A stretch of 64,000 nt of DNA from Limnanthes douglasii subsp. nivea (Eukaryota > Streptophyta > Magnoliopsida > Brassicales > Limnanthaceae): contig JAUPFV010000001.1 in the NCBI GenBank assembly GCA_036936605.1, forward strand, positions 72,497,910-72,561,909, in the 5' to 3' direction. Made by a program: the position numbers and the translations under genes. Under the pieces are notes generated by a model. That model was not told the origin of the DNA and did not search any database. It saw only the letters and a program-made list of their open reading frames with translations. The number at the start of each line of letters is the position of its first letter. Position 1 is the stretch's first letter. Positions 36,290 through 49,600 of the stretch are shown in pieces.

Positions 36290-39100
36290 GAACTTTTTCA
36301 CAAAGATATGGTAAGTTCTAGGCTGGATTTTAGAAATGATTATTTAGAACTATACAACATTATTATAAAGCTAAAACTAAAGTTCATAATAAAATAATTA
36401 TGGAATTACCGTTAGAAGCTGAGATTTATAACATCGGTAAATCTTTAAGCCATAACAGTGCTGCTGGTATTGATGGCTTCAATGACAATTTCTTCCAATA
36501 TTGTTGGAATTTAATCTCCAAAGACCTTTGTGCAGCTATAGTAATTTTCTTCCAGGGCCACCATGTTCCTCAAGGCAGTTATTCTACTGCAACTTGTCTA
36601 ATCCCTAAACTGAACACTCCTCAAACCTGGAATGACTTTAGAAAAATTTGTTTATGGGAATTCTTTAAATAGAATTATATCAAAAACCCCCTTAAGATTA
36701 TATCTGAAGATCAATGAGGTATTGTTAAAACTAGGAACATTCATGATAACATTTTAGTAGCTCAAAAGCTAACTCTGACTTTAATGAAAAGGTAAGAGGG
36801 GTAGTATGATAATCAAAATTGACATGTCTAAAGCATTTGATATGATATCTTTTAAATTTATCCTAAAAATTATAAAATCATTTGGATTTGACAAAAGTTT
36901 CTAGTATATATTTGAAAAGAGCATTAATTCTGCCTGGTTGACAATCATAGTGAATGAGAAATTACATGGTTTCTTTAATTCTACTCAAAATTTTTTGACA
37001 AGAAGATCATATATCCTCTAGTATATTTATTATTGCAGAAGAGTATTTAATTAGAAACCTTAAAAAACTCTTTGAAGTTAAGAGAGAAATAAGATTCAAA
37101 ATAAGAACTACTTTGGTTATACCTTGTTTGGCATTTGTAGATGACTTCATCATCTTTACAAATGACTAAATTCCAAATATCAATATACTCGATAAGTTAC
37201 TACAACATTATCAAAATATATTTGGTCAAATAATCAACAAAGATAAATCCAAAATAATTACACCTTCAAGAATGTCCCAACCAAGAACCCATATGATAGA
37301 AAACCAATCTGGTTTTAATCATGGACTGCTTTGTCTAAAATATCTTGGTATCACTATCATTACAAGAAATAAGGCTTGTTAGTTTGATGAATTGGAGAAT
37401 AAAATTAGGAATAAGTTTTAGACTGGATAGTAAACTATTATCTTTGGTGGTAGACTAGTGCTAATTCAGTATGCGTTGATGACTATCCCGGTATACCAGA
37501 TTCAAAGTTTTGTTCTTCCTAAAACTATAATATATAGTAGAAAGATTGTGCAATAGATTCATATGGGTTTTTACTAAAGCTAATCAAACAATTGAATAAG
37601 ATAAGGTGGATATATAAACCTTATGAGTAAGAATGATTAAACTTAAGGAGATTAGAAGATCTACAGACTTCTTTCTCCTGAAAACTGTGGTTTGAATCCA
37701 GGGATCAAAAGTCTCTATGATCAAATTATACACACAATATATTTTTCTACTTATCACAATTTTCAAGTAAAAATTACAAGTCAAAATTCAAAAATTTGGA
37801 AAAGACTATTGAATATAAGAGAGATTATAGAAAGCTTCATCTACTAGCACGTTGGAAAAGAAGATACTGATTTCTAGATTGAGAAATGGTGTAATACACA
37901 TCCATTCACTCTATCATCTAATGAAGAAAACAATTATTATACCTTAAGGAGAAGATCAACATTTTTTGAAATAAAGATGGCTTGATATTGGAGAAATTGA
38001 AGATCTATGTTCTAACATATGATATTATGAAAATTTAGAGAAGAAATTTAAAGAAAACAAAAGAAAACTCAATCAAATGGTTCTTACCATTCATTGGAGA
38101 ATTTAATACCAATGATACTTTGAACAAAATAAGTCACAAAGACAACAAGCCAAACCTTTTCAAGAGAATATAGAAGAATATTACCCGTAAAAAGTGTTAT
38201 TTTCTTCTCTAGTGACTTTTGAACAATTGGATATTAGTGGATACAATTATACATGAAATGAATTTTCCTCTAGCCTTTAAGGTCAATTTTGTGAAGGTAT
38301 TGAATTAACAAATTATCTAGTGTGAAATGCAAAATATGATGAGAAGTGTGGAAATACTTTTCTTGAGGGTTTTGTATCATAATATAAAGACATATGACTC
38401 TAGCCCATATAATTCGTAGCTCATTTTGGTTTATTAAAAAAAGGTTCATATAAGAACCAACACCCCTCCTATAATCTGATGGGTCATATGGATAACTGGA
38501 AATAAAGCCAATTATCAACAGAAAGTACATTTAACTCTATATTGAACCATATTAAATTTATATCTCAAGCTTAGACTGTGCAAACCTTCCAAAAGATTAT
38601 ACTGGATCAATGATACGAAGGTTTCTTCTGAACTTGGTTGTTTCTAGCACTTAAATAAGACAAAAAGTAGCCTTCCTATTAAATGAAAAGTACCATTAGG
38701 TAACATATTCAACCTTAATACAGATGGATCATGCTATTTATTTGGTGAATTGAGTAGAGGTGGCCTAATTAGATGGTCTACTATTATGTAAGGAAACTAA
38801 AATAAGCCAACTTGACATAAAATCCAACTCTTTGGTTCTTATTGAAATGTTAATGGAAGGCAAAACCCAATGGTTTTGGCCCCTCTCATTAAATGTTGCA
38901 GGAAACTTATTATTGCTAACATGAGTATAGTTCACATCTAAAAATCAAAACTGTGTTGCATATTGGATAGCTAAATGGACTCTTAAATGCAAAAAGAGAC
39001 TAGACTACAATCAAAATCATAATATTAGTCATCTGAGAGCTATTACACTATCGGAAAACTTAAAAGTTGAATACCTTAGAATATAGGACTAATAGAAACA
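36290..39100 (+). pseudogene. L1-type LINE, RT to RNase H remnant
   Basis: Plus-strand pieces in order: SAAGIDGFNDNFFQYCW and CLIPKLNTPQTWNDF (36400-36672), IDMSKAFDMISFKFILK (36820-36870), HGFFNST (36966), LAFVDDFIIFTND (37130-37170, the FVDD catalytic box), LCLKYLGITI (37330), FGGRLVLIQYALMTIPVYQI (37440-37500), a degenerate zinc-binding region, and an RNase H with LNTDGSC near 38715 and NCVAYWIAKWTLKC near 38950. This is the plant L1 layout. It lacks the ORF1/endonuclease 5' half and has many stops. Confidence 0.8.
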
Positions 39101-40285
39101 ATAGGGAATTATCTATTAAAACTAACATGGATATTATAGATAGATATTTGCTGGTTTTACTTGATGAACTTCAGCTTAAAACTTTTTTTGAGCCAACTCT
39201 GAATATGAATCTTTTTTAACTCTTTTAGAGCCCACTCTGAAAATAAATATTCTTTCATTCTATCTTGATATCTATAGTTTAAATTGTCTTCATCTTCATA
39301 CCTCTCATAAAAAACAAGGAATAGTAAATCATGTTTTATATCTTATATTTGTTAATCATATTTAACTAGATCATTTATTGCTAACAAATCTGATAGCATG
39401 TATCATACCTAACTTTCTCCTTGATTGTAAAATCCCTGAAATTTACAAGAAATTGAAATTCAACAAAGAAAATCATAAGGAAGAGAAAATGAATGACTAG
39501 AAGATGAAAACATATCCATGGAAATTAAAAGTTAGAGTAGAAGAATAACAATATCAAGAGTTGATTGCGAATTCGGTTGTTGTCGAGATGAAGCTATATC
39601 TTAACCTAATTAAAGAAAAAAAATTCAAGATCTCTCTCAAAATCATGTTACTTTTAGCTATCTTTAATGGTGATTGAAGATTCAATCTTTGTTTAAGCTT
39701 CATCAGAGTGAAACCAGCTTCATTGAGTCCAAATGACTCTTCCGAAATCAATTTGTCTTAAAACAAGAAATAAAAAAGTTGAGCCAAAATTGAAAGATGA
39801 AAAGTTTTGGGATTTGAGATAATTATCAAGCGTGTAAAAAAAACCGCGCCAATATTTATTTATAAAGAATTTCACTTTTCTCCCTCACAATTGTATCTAG
39901 GTCTAATTTTAAATCTCTGTATTTTTCTTAATATAAGTTTATTAAACATAACATTAATTAAATATATTCCCACACACATATATATTAACTAAAATAAATT
40001 TGATGGTTATGATTTCTCTTATTTTGCTAATTTAATTTAATAATATTTCATCCATAATTACATAAACCCCAACAACCATCCAATCCTAAACGTAAATGTG
40101 GATGATTGCAATGGAGGTGTCTTAGAGCCTACATAATTTGACGATATAGTGTATGTTTGAAAACAAAATTCAATAGACTCAATACTAAAAACTTGAAATT
40201 GGTGTAAGAATGTGCGTCTGGCTTTTTACAAAACATAAAACATGGTAGAAAAATAAGTGAACACATTGGTATACAATAGAAAACA
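39101..40285. other. No gene seen between two LINEs
   Basis: AT-rich tail of the first LINE, then sequence without recognisable coding potential. A 65-codon open stretch at 39554-39751 (minus) is unassigned. Confidence 0.4.
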
Positions 40286-40289
40286 TCAT

Positions 40290-42690
40290 TCATTTATATA
40301 AATTTAGATCTGAAAACCTAATTATCAAATTAGACATGGTAACAGTTTTCGATAAGTTATCATTTACATGCATCCTAAAGATCTTAAAAGCATTTGATTT
40401 TTCTTAATGACTTATAAGCCTAATGAGGAGCTTAATTTCATCAGTTTGGTACTCGATAATCATATATGAACAAGCAAAAGGCTACTTTGAATCTAAAAGA
40501 GGAGTCATGCAATGGTATCCTATCTTCCTTAGCCTCTTCATCTTTTCTGAAGAATTTCTGATAAAAATCCTAAAATAATTATACAATGTTAATATAGAAG
40601 TGATATATAATTTAGTAAGCCCAATTCAAGTATCTTGTCTTTGATATGCCGATGACATGGTGATCTTCTTAAATACTACATCTACAAGCATCTCTAAGGT
40701 CCTCAATTCTCTAAAAATTTAGCAAGACTACTCAGGACAGGTGGTCAACAAGGAGAAAACAAATTTTATACCTTCAACAAGCATATGATCATCAAGGTTA
40801 TTACTAATAGAACAAGGAATGGATTTAAAACTAGTTATACTCATACATCATTCAAACAAAATAATACACTTTGAAGATCTGGTTTACAAAATAAGGAAGA
40901 AAATTCAAGAATGGGACAACTTCATTCTCTGTTATGGTGGCAGACTTACTCTGATTCAATCTACTTTGTTAGATATACCTATCTACCATACTCAATGCTT
41001 CACAATCCCTAAGGCACCCATCTAAAAAATAGATAGAATATTAAACAAGTTTCTATAGAGCTTTAAAGATAATCAACTGACAATTCATTGGACAAGATAG
41101 AAATTCCATTTGTAAGCCATATAAAAGAGGACTTAATCTAAGAAGTCTTGAGGATTCTCAGCTTACCTAATCATACAAATTATAGTTCAAATTTAGAAAG
41201 AATAAGAATCTATGGGCTCACTATATGAACTCAACTTACTGCAAAAAATAACAGCCGATGCAAGTCCAAGCTACTAAGAAGAGAACCAAAACATGGAGAA
41301 GATTAATGGAGGTCAGATCTACAACTGAATAGAATATCTATTGGAATCTAGGAAAAATGGATGTAGAGTTTTGGTTGGACAGATGGACTCATAATCTTCC
41401 TCTAATATCTCTGAATACAGAAACATCTAACACATGGTAACATCAAGATTGAGTCAAGGATTTCTAGACAAATGGATCATAGAATTATGACAAGCTTCAA
41501 CAAACTGTTCTACCATCAGACATTTCAAGAATCAAGAGACCAACCATCAAAGAATCGGAAGCAGACTCAATAATCTAGACAATCGATCAAGAATGTATAT
41601 TCTCAACTAAAAACATATGGAATCAGGTAAATTTTTATAAAACTAAATCAAAACAGTTTAAATAAATCTATAATAATACATCTCCAAAGAAATACTCTTT
41701 CTTTGGATATTATTGCAAAATTGGGTTTCATTTGATTTTGTAATTCACAATAAACATACCATCTTGGCCTCTAAGTTCATGTTCTGTAATAATTGTGAAA
41801 CTATTAACTATTAATTTGTTCAATGTAAAAATTCATAGGCAGTCTGGACTTACTTTGGAAGCATCTTCAATGTAAGTATTAAAAATTACATGACTCTGCA
41901 ACATATAATCAAACGTTGGTTCTTGTCCTCCCCAAAAGACATCCACATTCACACCATATTACCATCAATAATTTGATAGACTCTATGGAATCAAAAAAAC
42001 AATATAATATTCAATTAACAAACCTCTACAGTCTCAACAACCATCCAGCAAATAGTATAACAAATTGAAAAAGATGAATATATCTAATCTTTTGAATAGA
42101 GGTCACTGGTATCCTGATATAGACACAACATACACTATGGGTTGCTACAATCATATAAAGAATCCAAGGAAGACAATAGTTACAAAATAGAATCCCTTTA
42201 TGGCTCAAAGACTAAAGATGGCATTGATGGCTCTAGCACACAAGTTGAAGAATCAAACGGAATAGTGATCATAAGAAACAATCAAGGAGAACTAATTACA
42301 TCTGCTGGAAGACTTTATAGTAAATAAAGTCCTTTTATTGCTGAAAGCAGAGCTCTATTAGATGGTCTGTATATATGCCACAATATGAAAACTGCAAATA
42401 TTGACATAGAAACAGACTCTCTAACACTAATAGCTAAGCTAAACTAGTTCAATACTAATTGGCGCATTTTTTCTTTAATTTATTACTACAGGAAACTAAT
42501 AGTTCCGAGAATGAAAATCACTCGCATCTATAGATATCAAAATGAAGCAGTAGAGTGGCTAGCCAAATGGACACATAAATGCAAATTCAAGCAAGACTTA
42601 CAGTCTAACCAGTTTCCCAATCAACTCAGAGCAATTATACTTCTAGACAATATTGAAGTTGGCTCACTCATAGAGCTCTCTAACTAATCA
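40290..42690 (+). pseudogene. L1-type LINE, second plus-strand copy
   Basis: Pieces in order: KLDMVTVFDKLSFTCILKIL (40330-40390), ESKRGVMQWYPI (40490), CL*YADDMVIFLN (40640-40675, YADD box), GQVVNKEKTNFIPS (40735), the open piece 40819-41025 with CYGGRLTLIQSTLLDIPIYH, zinc-binding CNNC-type sequence near 41785, and an RNase H at 42200-42650 with GIVIIRNNQGELI, FIAESRALLDGL, IDIETDSL and NEAVEWLAKWTHKC. Related to, but distinct from, the 36290 element. Many stops. No 5' half. Confidence 0.8.
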
Positions 42691-42699
42691 ATAAATATA

Positions 42700-43652
42700 C
42701 TTATATGACTTTTATACTTTTCTTGATTATCAAACTCTACTACCAATATCTTAGCATGTAGAAATACTTGATAAAATTCATTCTATAGAGCAATATCTGG
42801 ATGGAACTCGAACGAACACCGAAATCATTAATGGAATCAAGTTTTAACACAAAAAGCTCAAATTCGGAGATAAAAAATTGAAATTATATATATAAAAAAG
42901 AAATATGTGGATTGAAATATGAACAAAATAACGTTACCAACAGAACTCACAAAGACAAATGAAACCTTGATAGACTTGATTGGGAAACTAAGCGATCTTG
43001 ATTAAATTTTTTAATCCATCTTCGAGCGGGGGAGTAAAAAGTTCAAGTAGAAGCTTAAATCGCATCTCCCACCTCTAGCTTCTCTCTGTCGAAATAGAAG
43101 GTGGCAAGATCGCCAAATTTTTAATATTTGAAATATAATTCAGGCTAGGTTCAAAATTAGTACCAAAATTCTTTAAAAAACAAGGACCTTTTGTAATTCA
43201 TCATTCTTTTTTACTTCAAAAATTATTATATCAATCCAGATTCATCACCATATGTATATAATCATTTGACTTTTTCTCCAAATTTAACAATTTAAAATAT
43301 AAAAATAAATAAATATATAAATAATCATCCACCATCAAAACTATTTATCAATAACTATTAAATCTAATTCTTAAATTTAGTTAAATTTTAACTATTCGTA
43401 CTTTCATTTAATATCAAAATATCTTTTAACTATTTTTTATTTTTTATTTTTTTAAATGTCATATTTTCAAATAGTAGCTCCAAATAAAATCTGAAAATAG
43501 CATTGCTTTTGTTTTTAAGACGAACAAAACTAGATCAATAAAATATATTTTTGGATTTTTTTATTTTTTTTGCTGCATAATTACGTGTAATTAGATTTTG
43601 AACTAAATTTTATTGTGTGAAAAACAAAATACATCTTTTTTTAAAACAAGTA
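42700..43652. other. No gene seen
   Basis: AT-rich sequence, with an ATAAATAAATATATAAATAA run near 43305. Nothing recognised. Confidence 0.45.
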
Positions 43653-44872
43653 TGATGACGCGGCGGAAGTAGAAGAAGAAGCAACGATAGATGAAACCCT
43701 AATTCAAGGGTAACATCATGCAACCCTAATCTAAGGGTAACAAAGAGTGAAATTTTCAGAGATAAAAAATCTATTATTCCAAAAACTTCAAATAACTTAA
43801 GGCATATGAGGCTTTATATAATAGCTTCTCAAAACCCTAAATTATAATACAAAGAAATAAAATAAATATTTTAAAATAAAATAAAATAAAACAAAATAAA
43901 ATCAAATCTTAATATAATTAGATTTGATTTAAATACATAATATATTTAAATAAAATAAAATAAAATTAATAAGGCTTTTGTTTGGACTTTTTGGGCTACA
44001 TCATCCTCTCCTCGTTGACAAGAATTCGTCCTCGAATTCAGAGCACCATCACCATCAAGAACCTAAATTATTTATTTTATTTTATTCAATCGTTACATTG
44101 GGAATTATAATTGTTGACCTTATCAGAATCAGATAAATTCTTCTCGAGTGTTCCTAATTCAAAGTAACATTGAAGCCATCTAGTTGAAGGAAAAAAATAG
44201 TTTCGAAAACCTTTTCATAGCCTGAAGACAACATCCCCATGTCCAGTTGATGAAAAAAATGGTTTTGAAAACCTCTTCATAGCCTGAGACAGCATCTCGA
44301 TAAGCAATTTTTACCTTGATTCAACGATTGGTAGCCAATTTAAACTCCCTCAGTAACCGGTCAATATGATCGTCATTGAAACGCCTAGTGGGTCTCCCGC
44401 ATACCAAACGATCTTTGAGATCTTCATGGTCGTATGTTGTTCTCTCCTTTAGACCTTGGATCAGATGAAATCAAGATTCAGAAACATGCTTGACCCGTAG
44501 CAGGAACTGAGGCTCTGATACCAAACTGATGACGCGACGGAAGTAGAAGAAGAAGCAACGATAGATGAAACCCTAATTCAAGGGTAACATCATGCAACCA
44601 TAATCTAAGGGTAACAAAGAGTGAAATTTTGAGAGATAAAAAATCTAGTATTTCAAAAACTTCAAATAACTTAAGGCATATGAGGCTTTATATAATAGCT
44701 TCTCAAAACCCTAAATTATAATACAAGGAAATAAAATAAATATTTTAAAATAAAATAAAATTAAAATAAATCAAATCTTAATATAATTAGATTTGATTTA
44801 AATACATAAGATATTTAAATAAAATAAAATAAAATTAATAAGGATTTTGTTTGGACTTTCTGGGCTACATCA
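43653..44872 (-). mobile_element. TRIM-like LTR element (deleted Gypsy derivative)
   Basis: Two LTRs, 43653-44003 and 44527-44872, both start TGATGACGCG and end GCTACATCA. The internal region is only 523 bp. Just inside the right LTR, on the minus strand, is TTTGGTATCAGAGCC, which includes a primer site for initiator Met-tRNA. Just inside the left LTR, on the minus strand, is the purine tract GAGGAGAGGA. Both fix the orientation as minus. Before the tract, TCGAGGACGAATTCTTGTCA resembles the last codons of Gypsy polyproteins (EFEDEF). No other coding sequence survives. The flanks (AAGTA, GTCTT) do not form a target duplication. Confidence 0.9.
44512..44526 (-). other. tRNA-Met primer binding site
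   Basis: GGCTCTGATACCAAA, complement TTTGGTATCAGAGCC, lies directly beside the TGATG end of the right LTR. It contains TGGTATCAGAGC, the complement of the plant initiator methionine tRNA 3' end used to prime minus-strand synthesis. Confidence 0.85.
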
Positions 44873-45539
44873 GTCTTGTAAATAAATATCCCAAAATATC
44901 ACTCTTGGATCTTGTTTTGTTCATCTATAGAAAGTTAAAATATTTGTACTTTAGAATTTGTTGGTAAGTTTAGGTTTGAAAGATATGAAACTTTGAAGGT
45001 TAAAACTAACTAATTCTTAAGGTTGTACGTGTTTTCTATGTTCATTGGTATTGTTGGAAGCATTTATGTTGAAGAGATTATTGATAAATTTAATGGATGG
45101 TTATTGGTACTTTATCTTTTTCGGATAGTTATTGGTACCTTACTTAAACAAAATTAAAAATTGAATAATATCAGTGTAATTTTCATATTGTTTTTTTGTT
45201 TGATTTAAAAACATCACACCTCATGAAATGTTTAATGGGTTAATACATTTTTTTCTCATGACATGGTAAGATAGTTTCCATCAAGTCTCATCCTGGTGAG
45301 ACAAAATTCTAAACAAGACGATACAATGATGAATTTTTTAAAAAAAAATCAGGCCCCATTCGGTTCTGTTATAAACAGAATCTAGTCCAACTATTTTTAT
45401 CAATAATCGTAATTTTTGTTTCTTATAATTTATGTTTAATAGTTTATTAGATCTTTCAATATATGCTTTTAAGAGTGATAAAGAGATGAATTCGATAAAT
45501 TAATGGGTTGACTAATAGTCTAGTGCATTTATCGTTTGT
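44873..45539. other. No gene seen
   Basis: AT-rich DNA between the TRIM and the Gypsy LTR piece that received the MULE. Nothing recognised. Confidence 0.45.
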
Positions 45540-45706
45540 TATTATGATACAAAGGTCACAAAAATGATCTTATTATGGGCAAATAGAGCCATCTACGTAT
45601 AAAAAGTCACTATAAATAGCTAATGCCACACCATTTCGGGGAGGGGGCAATTCAATTTTCACTATTCACGCGTTATAAATAACTTTATTTCTCTATATTA
45701 ACTCTT
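45540..45706 (+). mobile_element. Gypsy LTR, left part, split by the MULE
   Basis: TTATGGGCAAATAGAGCCAT, CACTATAAATAGC and ATATTAACTCTT parallel the LTR in the right arm (55420-55545). The other part resumes at 53298 with TTAACTCTTTGATTATACAT. The last nine bases (45698-45706) are the MULE target duplication. Confidence 0.65.
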
Positions 45707-45749
45707 GGACACGGCTAAAACGAGACCCCTTATCTTTATAGTGAGACCT
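45707..45749. repeat. MULE left terminal inverted repeat
   Basis: Starts GGACACGGCTAA and holds ACGAGACCCC (45720-45729) and TTATAGTGAGACC (45737-45749), inverted matches of motifs in the right end. Degenerate compared with the right terminus. Confidence 0.8.
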
Positions 45750-45958
45750 CTATTTTGGATTTTTTTTGTGAACTTAAAATTACCAAAATACCCCCACATA
45801 TAACAACCATCAATTTTTCCAACTACCCATTTTCTTCTTCTCCTCCTCTCTTTCCCTATCACTTCCCTCTCCAAAATTAAAAAAAAACACAGAATCTAAC
45901 AAACCCAAACATTTAATAAACCTTAATTATTAAAAGTAAAAACCCAACTACTCGAAGA

Positions 45959-48900
45959 ATGGATTTAAGTGACTATAACGATGATTGGAGCTGCAAAGTT
46001 GATGATTTCCTTTCAGACGATGAGGAGCCACTTACGGACCATATGGAGAGTATCCTTGAGGTAAAATTTTAATTTTGTCTGCACAAAACAAATATCCGCA
46101 CGAAATGGTGCTTTGAATTGTACACTTCCACGCAAGAACACGCGTGGAAGATGCACAATATTCGCATGTTCATGCGTAGATTTTGCACAATCATGCGGAG
46201 ATAGTGCAACATCTTCGCATGATTGTGCGAAGATTTACCAAAATCTCCGCATGATCATGCGAAGATTTGACCTGTCTTGGTTTTATATGCCCGTTTTTTG
46301 TTGAATATTGCGTTTGTCTTCATTATTTGAAGTGTGAATACATGTTTAAAATCGATGGAGTTATTTTTGTTGTTGGTTACATAAAAGAATTGTGATTTTG
46401 TGTGAGTGAAATGATTTTTATTTGTGTAGGAACCAGCGCAAGCACCATGTAACATGGCCGATTATAGCCAATTTTTTACCACGGATAATTTCTACACCAA
46501 GGCGGAATTGATCGAATGGGTTGATAAGGAAAGCAAGAGTATAAGATTCATTGTTGTGGTCGATAAAGATAACGATGGTAGTAAAAACGGTAAAACTCCG
46601 CGGCTATATTTCAAGTGCGAGAGGCACGGTGTTTACAAGCCGAGGCCGAAACCGGGGATTGTGAAGAAGTGACGAGATTGTTCATCCAAAAAATACGGAT
46701 GTTCGTTCATTCTTAGGGGTAATCCGGTGTTAGAAGTACCCAGTTATTAGAAATTGGTAGTTAGAAATGGAAAACACAACCACCAACCCTTCTTGCATTT
46801 GGATGGTCATTCACGGGCCGCGAGGTTAAAAGCGGAAGAGGAGGAGTATGTTCGTAAACTCACAACAATCGGTTCTCGGCCAAGAGATATATACCGTAGA
46901 TTGAAGTCAAAATATCCAGAAAATGTATCTAGTATGCGTACCATCTACAACATGCGGCACAAGCACCAATTGACTGATTAAACGGGAAAATCCCAAATGT
47001 AATACTTGTTCGGTAAGTTGAAGAAGCACGAGTACTATGTTTGGGAGCGCACAAACAAAGAAACTGATGAGATCCTTGAATTTTTTTTTGCACATCCCAC
47101 AAGCATCGATTTGTTGTGCACTTTTCCTCAAGTGTTTTTAATGGATAGCACGTACAAGACTACAAGGTATAAAATGCCTTTGCTAGAAATAGTTGGCCAA
47201 ACTTCGACAAAAAAGACCTTTTGTGTATATTTTGATTTTATGAGCTCGAAAAAAGAAGAGAACTACACATGGGCAATGAGCGTTCTAAGAAGATTGATGG
47301 TGAACAACATGTGCGCATTACCAAATATTATCGTCACGGATAGAGAGTTGGCTTTAATGAACGCTATCGATGAGGTATTTCCGGATGCAAGTCATATGTT
47401 ATGTACTTGGCATATAAATAGGAACATTAGCTCATACTCTAAGAAAGTTTTTCCCAAAGTGGACAGAGTGAGGAGTTCTTAGAGTTTTATGTCGCAGTTC
47501 AACATTCGGCGATGATCGAAGTGTATAACAAAAACCTCGCCGAGTTGCACCAAGCCTACGCATATTGCCCCAAGGTTCTCGAGTACATGATGAAACAATG
47601 GATAGAACCTTACGGACACAAATTCCTTAATGTCTATACGAACAAAATAAAATATTTGGGCAACCACACTAGCAACCGGTGAGTTATATTATCATATATA
47701 TACATTACTTTATTTAATTAATTGTTAGACTTGTAACTAATTTAAGTTTATGGTTTAGGGCGGAGAGTGCTCACTCTAGTCTAAAACGGGCAATCGGCAT
47801 AAGCCTATGCACGTTTGAGCAATTTTGGGATAAAGTTAATGTGTTGCTTCACATTCAACACTCTACCATCTTTGAAACGTTTGAACGAAGTTTGTTTCAT
47901 CCTAGACAAGCATCTAGGGGAGCTATCTTTAGCGACATCAAAGGTAAACTTTCATGTACGACCATTCAAATATTAGAGGAAAATATTAAAAAGGCCGGGG
48001 ATTGGTGGTTCACTCCCGCAAAGTGTGGTTTTGTAATATGGACAACACACAATTTACTTTGTGCGTGTGAGTGTGTTATGATCGTGAGAGAAGGTAGGTC
48101 GATTCAAAATAACGTATCTGATGTTTATTGGAGTACTTTGGAGATAAAGCCTAGGGAAAACGTTGGTACCGAAGATGAGCTTACAAGAAAGATATCCTTG
48201 ATTGATAGTACCATACGTTGTTACAGTCCACAAGTGCAAGATCACATAATAAATAGAATGATGCAAATTCTAGATCCCGCTAGAAGCCATAATTTGGAAC
48301 CTAAGGAACCGGTTGTCATGAAATTTCGGAAAAAAGCCAGTCTCGACAAGTCAACTAAGCAGAACCCATTAGAGTGGAAATACGGTGATAGTTTAGGCGT
48401 TAGTACTCCCGGTACGATAGGTAGCACGGCCGCGTCGGTGGTTAAGGAATTTTTAGTACCCAAATCCAAGTCCAAATCTAAAGCCCCACCGAAAAAGGAG
48501 AAAGTGACTCGATCTAGAAAATCGAATAAAGGAAAAGGATTGAGTTCCTACGAGAGTTGTTTTCCCGAGTACTTGCACAACTACATAACTAGCGTTGAAG
48601 ACGTTGCTCTGGATGGTAATTGTGGATTTAGGGCCGTAGCTTTGGCGAGTAAAGACAATGTGGATTCATGGGAGGAAGTGAGAAAGGATTTTATGTATGA
48701 ACTTTCAAGTCAACGTGATCTTTGGAAAAAGGGTTTTTGATGGTGCACAACGTGTTGATAACCTATTGCGGAGATTGGATTGTTTCAAAATGTACGAGAG
48801 CGGTCGTAGGCATTGGATGACATTACCCGACTTCGGGTTGGTGATAGCCACCCGATATCAATGTATAGTATACCATGCATCTCTCCAACTATCATACACG

Positions 48901-49267
48901 TATCTTCCTTTGCGTGGTGTGCCTCCAAGATCATGTCATATTGTCAAAGTTGGAATTGGTTTCGTACACGGTAATCATTTTGTGAAAGTAAGTAAACTAG
49001 TACATTCTATTATTTCATTTTCATTTTATCGTTAATTCCACTAGGTATTTAATTCTTCCATATTATGGAAATTTGCAAATTGTATTAGATGGACTGTTTC
49101 AAGATATATACCAAAGCTGGTTTGCGTTCCGCACTACCGATGACATTACAAATTGGGCCATACTACTAGGCGAACGTCTCAACAAGTATCACCAAATTAA
49201 ACCAGCACAACCACCAACATTACATGATGGGGATGATCAGTTCTATGATTTGTCCGGGGATGCATAA
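45959..49267 (+). pseudogene. MULE transposase (FAR1-type) fused to OTU-like domain
   Basis: Exon 1 (45959-46060) encodes an acidic start, MDLSDYNDDW. Intron 46061-46429. Exon 2 resumes with EPAQAPCNMADYSQFF and a FAR1-like zinc region (FKCERHGVY, GCSF, NGKHNHQ), then the MULE domain with FLMDSTYKTTRYKMPLLEI (first Asp 47144), IIVTDRELALMNAID (second Asp 47339) and LCTWHINRN. Intron 47679-47758. Exon 3 has AESAHSSLKRAIG (catalytic Glu 47763), a Lys-rich linker, and an OTU-like core LDGNCGFRAVA (Cys at 48621) with RRHWMTLPD and GNHFVK (His at 48976). Intron 48988-49044; the last exon ends at TAA 49265. In-frame stops lie at 46670, 46747, 46979 and about 47000, with frameshifts near 47467 and 48733. 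Catalytic residues of both domains remain. Confidence 0.85.
46125..46268. repeat. Left hairpin island in transposase intron 1
   Basis: Five adjacent hairpins: CTTCCACGC/GCGTGGAAG (46125-46150), CGCATG/CATGCG (46162-46176), TTGCAC/GTGCAA (46184-46209), ATCTTCGC/GCGAAGAT (46211-46234), and AAATCT.CGCATG/CATGCG.AGATTT (46241-46268, one mismatch). Together they fill the middle of the 369-bp first intron. GC-rich stems stand out from the AT-rich intron. Confidence 0.85.
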
Positions 49268-49461
49268 TGCGATGTTGTAGTTTTATTATTTTGTGTTGCT
49301 TCTTTTGATTTTTAATCATTTCCAAACACATTTCGCTACCTCCGACTACTATTGTTTTGTATTCTATTAATTAAGACTTTAATTTATGTTTGAACTAAAT
49401 TATGTTTCATCTAAATTATGTTTTGAAGTTTGGCATAAAAATTTAGGGTCAAAATGAATGA

Positions 49462-49600
49462 AAACCTTTTTTTTAAAAAACAGTGCCGTTTTTGGCACTC
49501 GCACGCGTGTGCATGTACATATCCACGCACAAGATTGCGCAGATTTGTACATGCACATGCGTGCGAGTGCCAAAAACGGTTCTGTTTAAAAAAAAGGTTT
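49462..49600. repeat. Large foldback (about 57-bp arms) after the transposase gene
   Basis: The sequence from AAACCTTTTTTTTAAAAAA to GTGCATGTACA (49462-49518) pairs with the complement ending AAAAAAAAGGTTT at 49600, leaving a short loop (about 49520-49543, TATCCACGCACAAGATTGCG). Only a few mismatches occur. It lies about 200 bp past the transposase stop codon. If transcribed it would form a long near-perfect RNA hairpin. It may act in 3' processing or termination, or as an siRNA source; this is inference. Confidence 0.9.
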
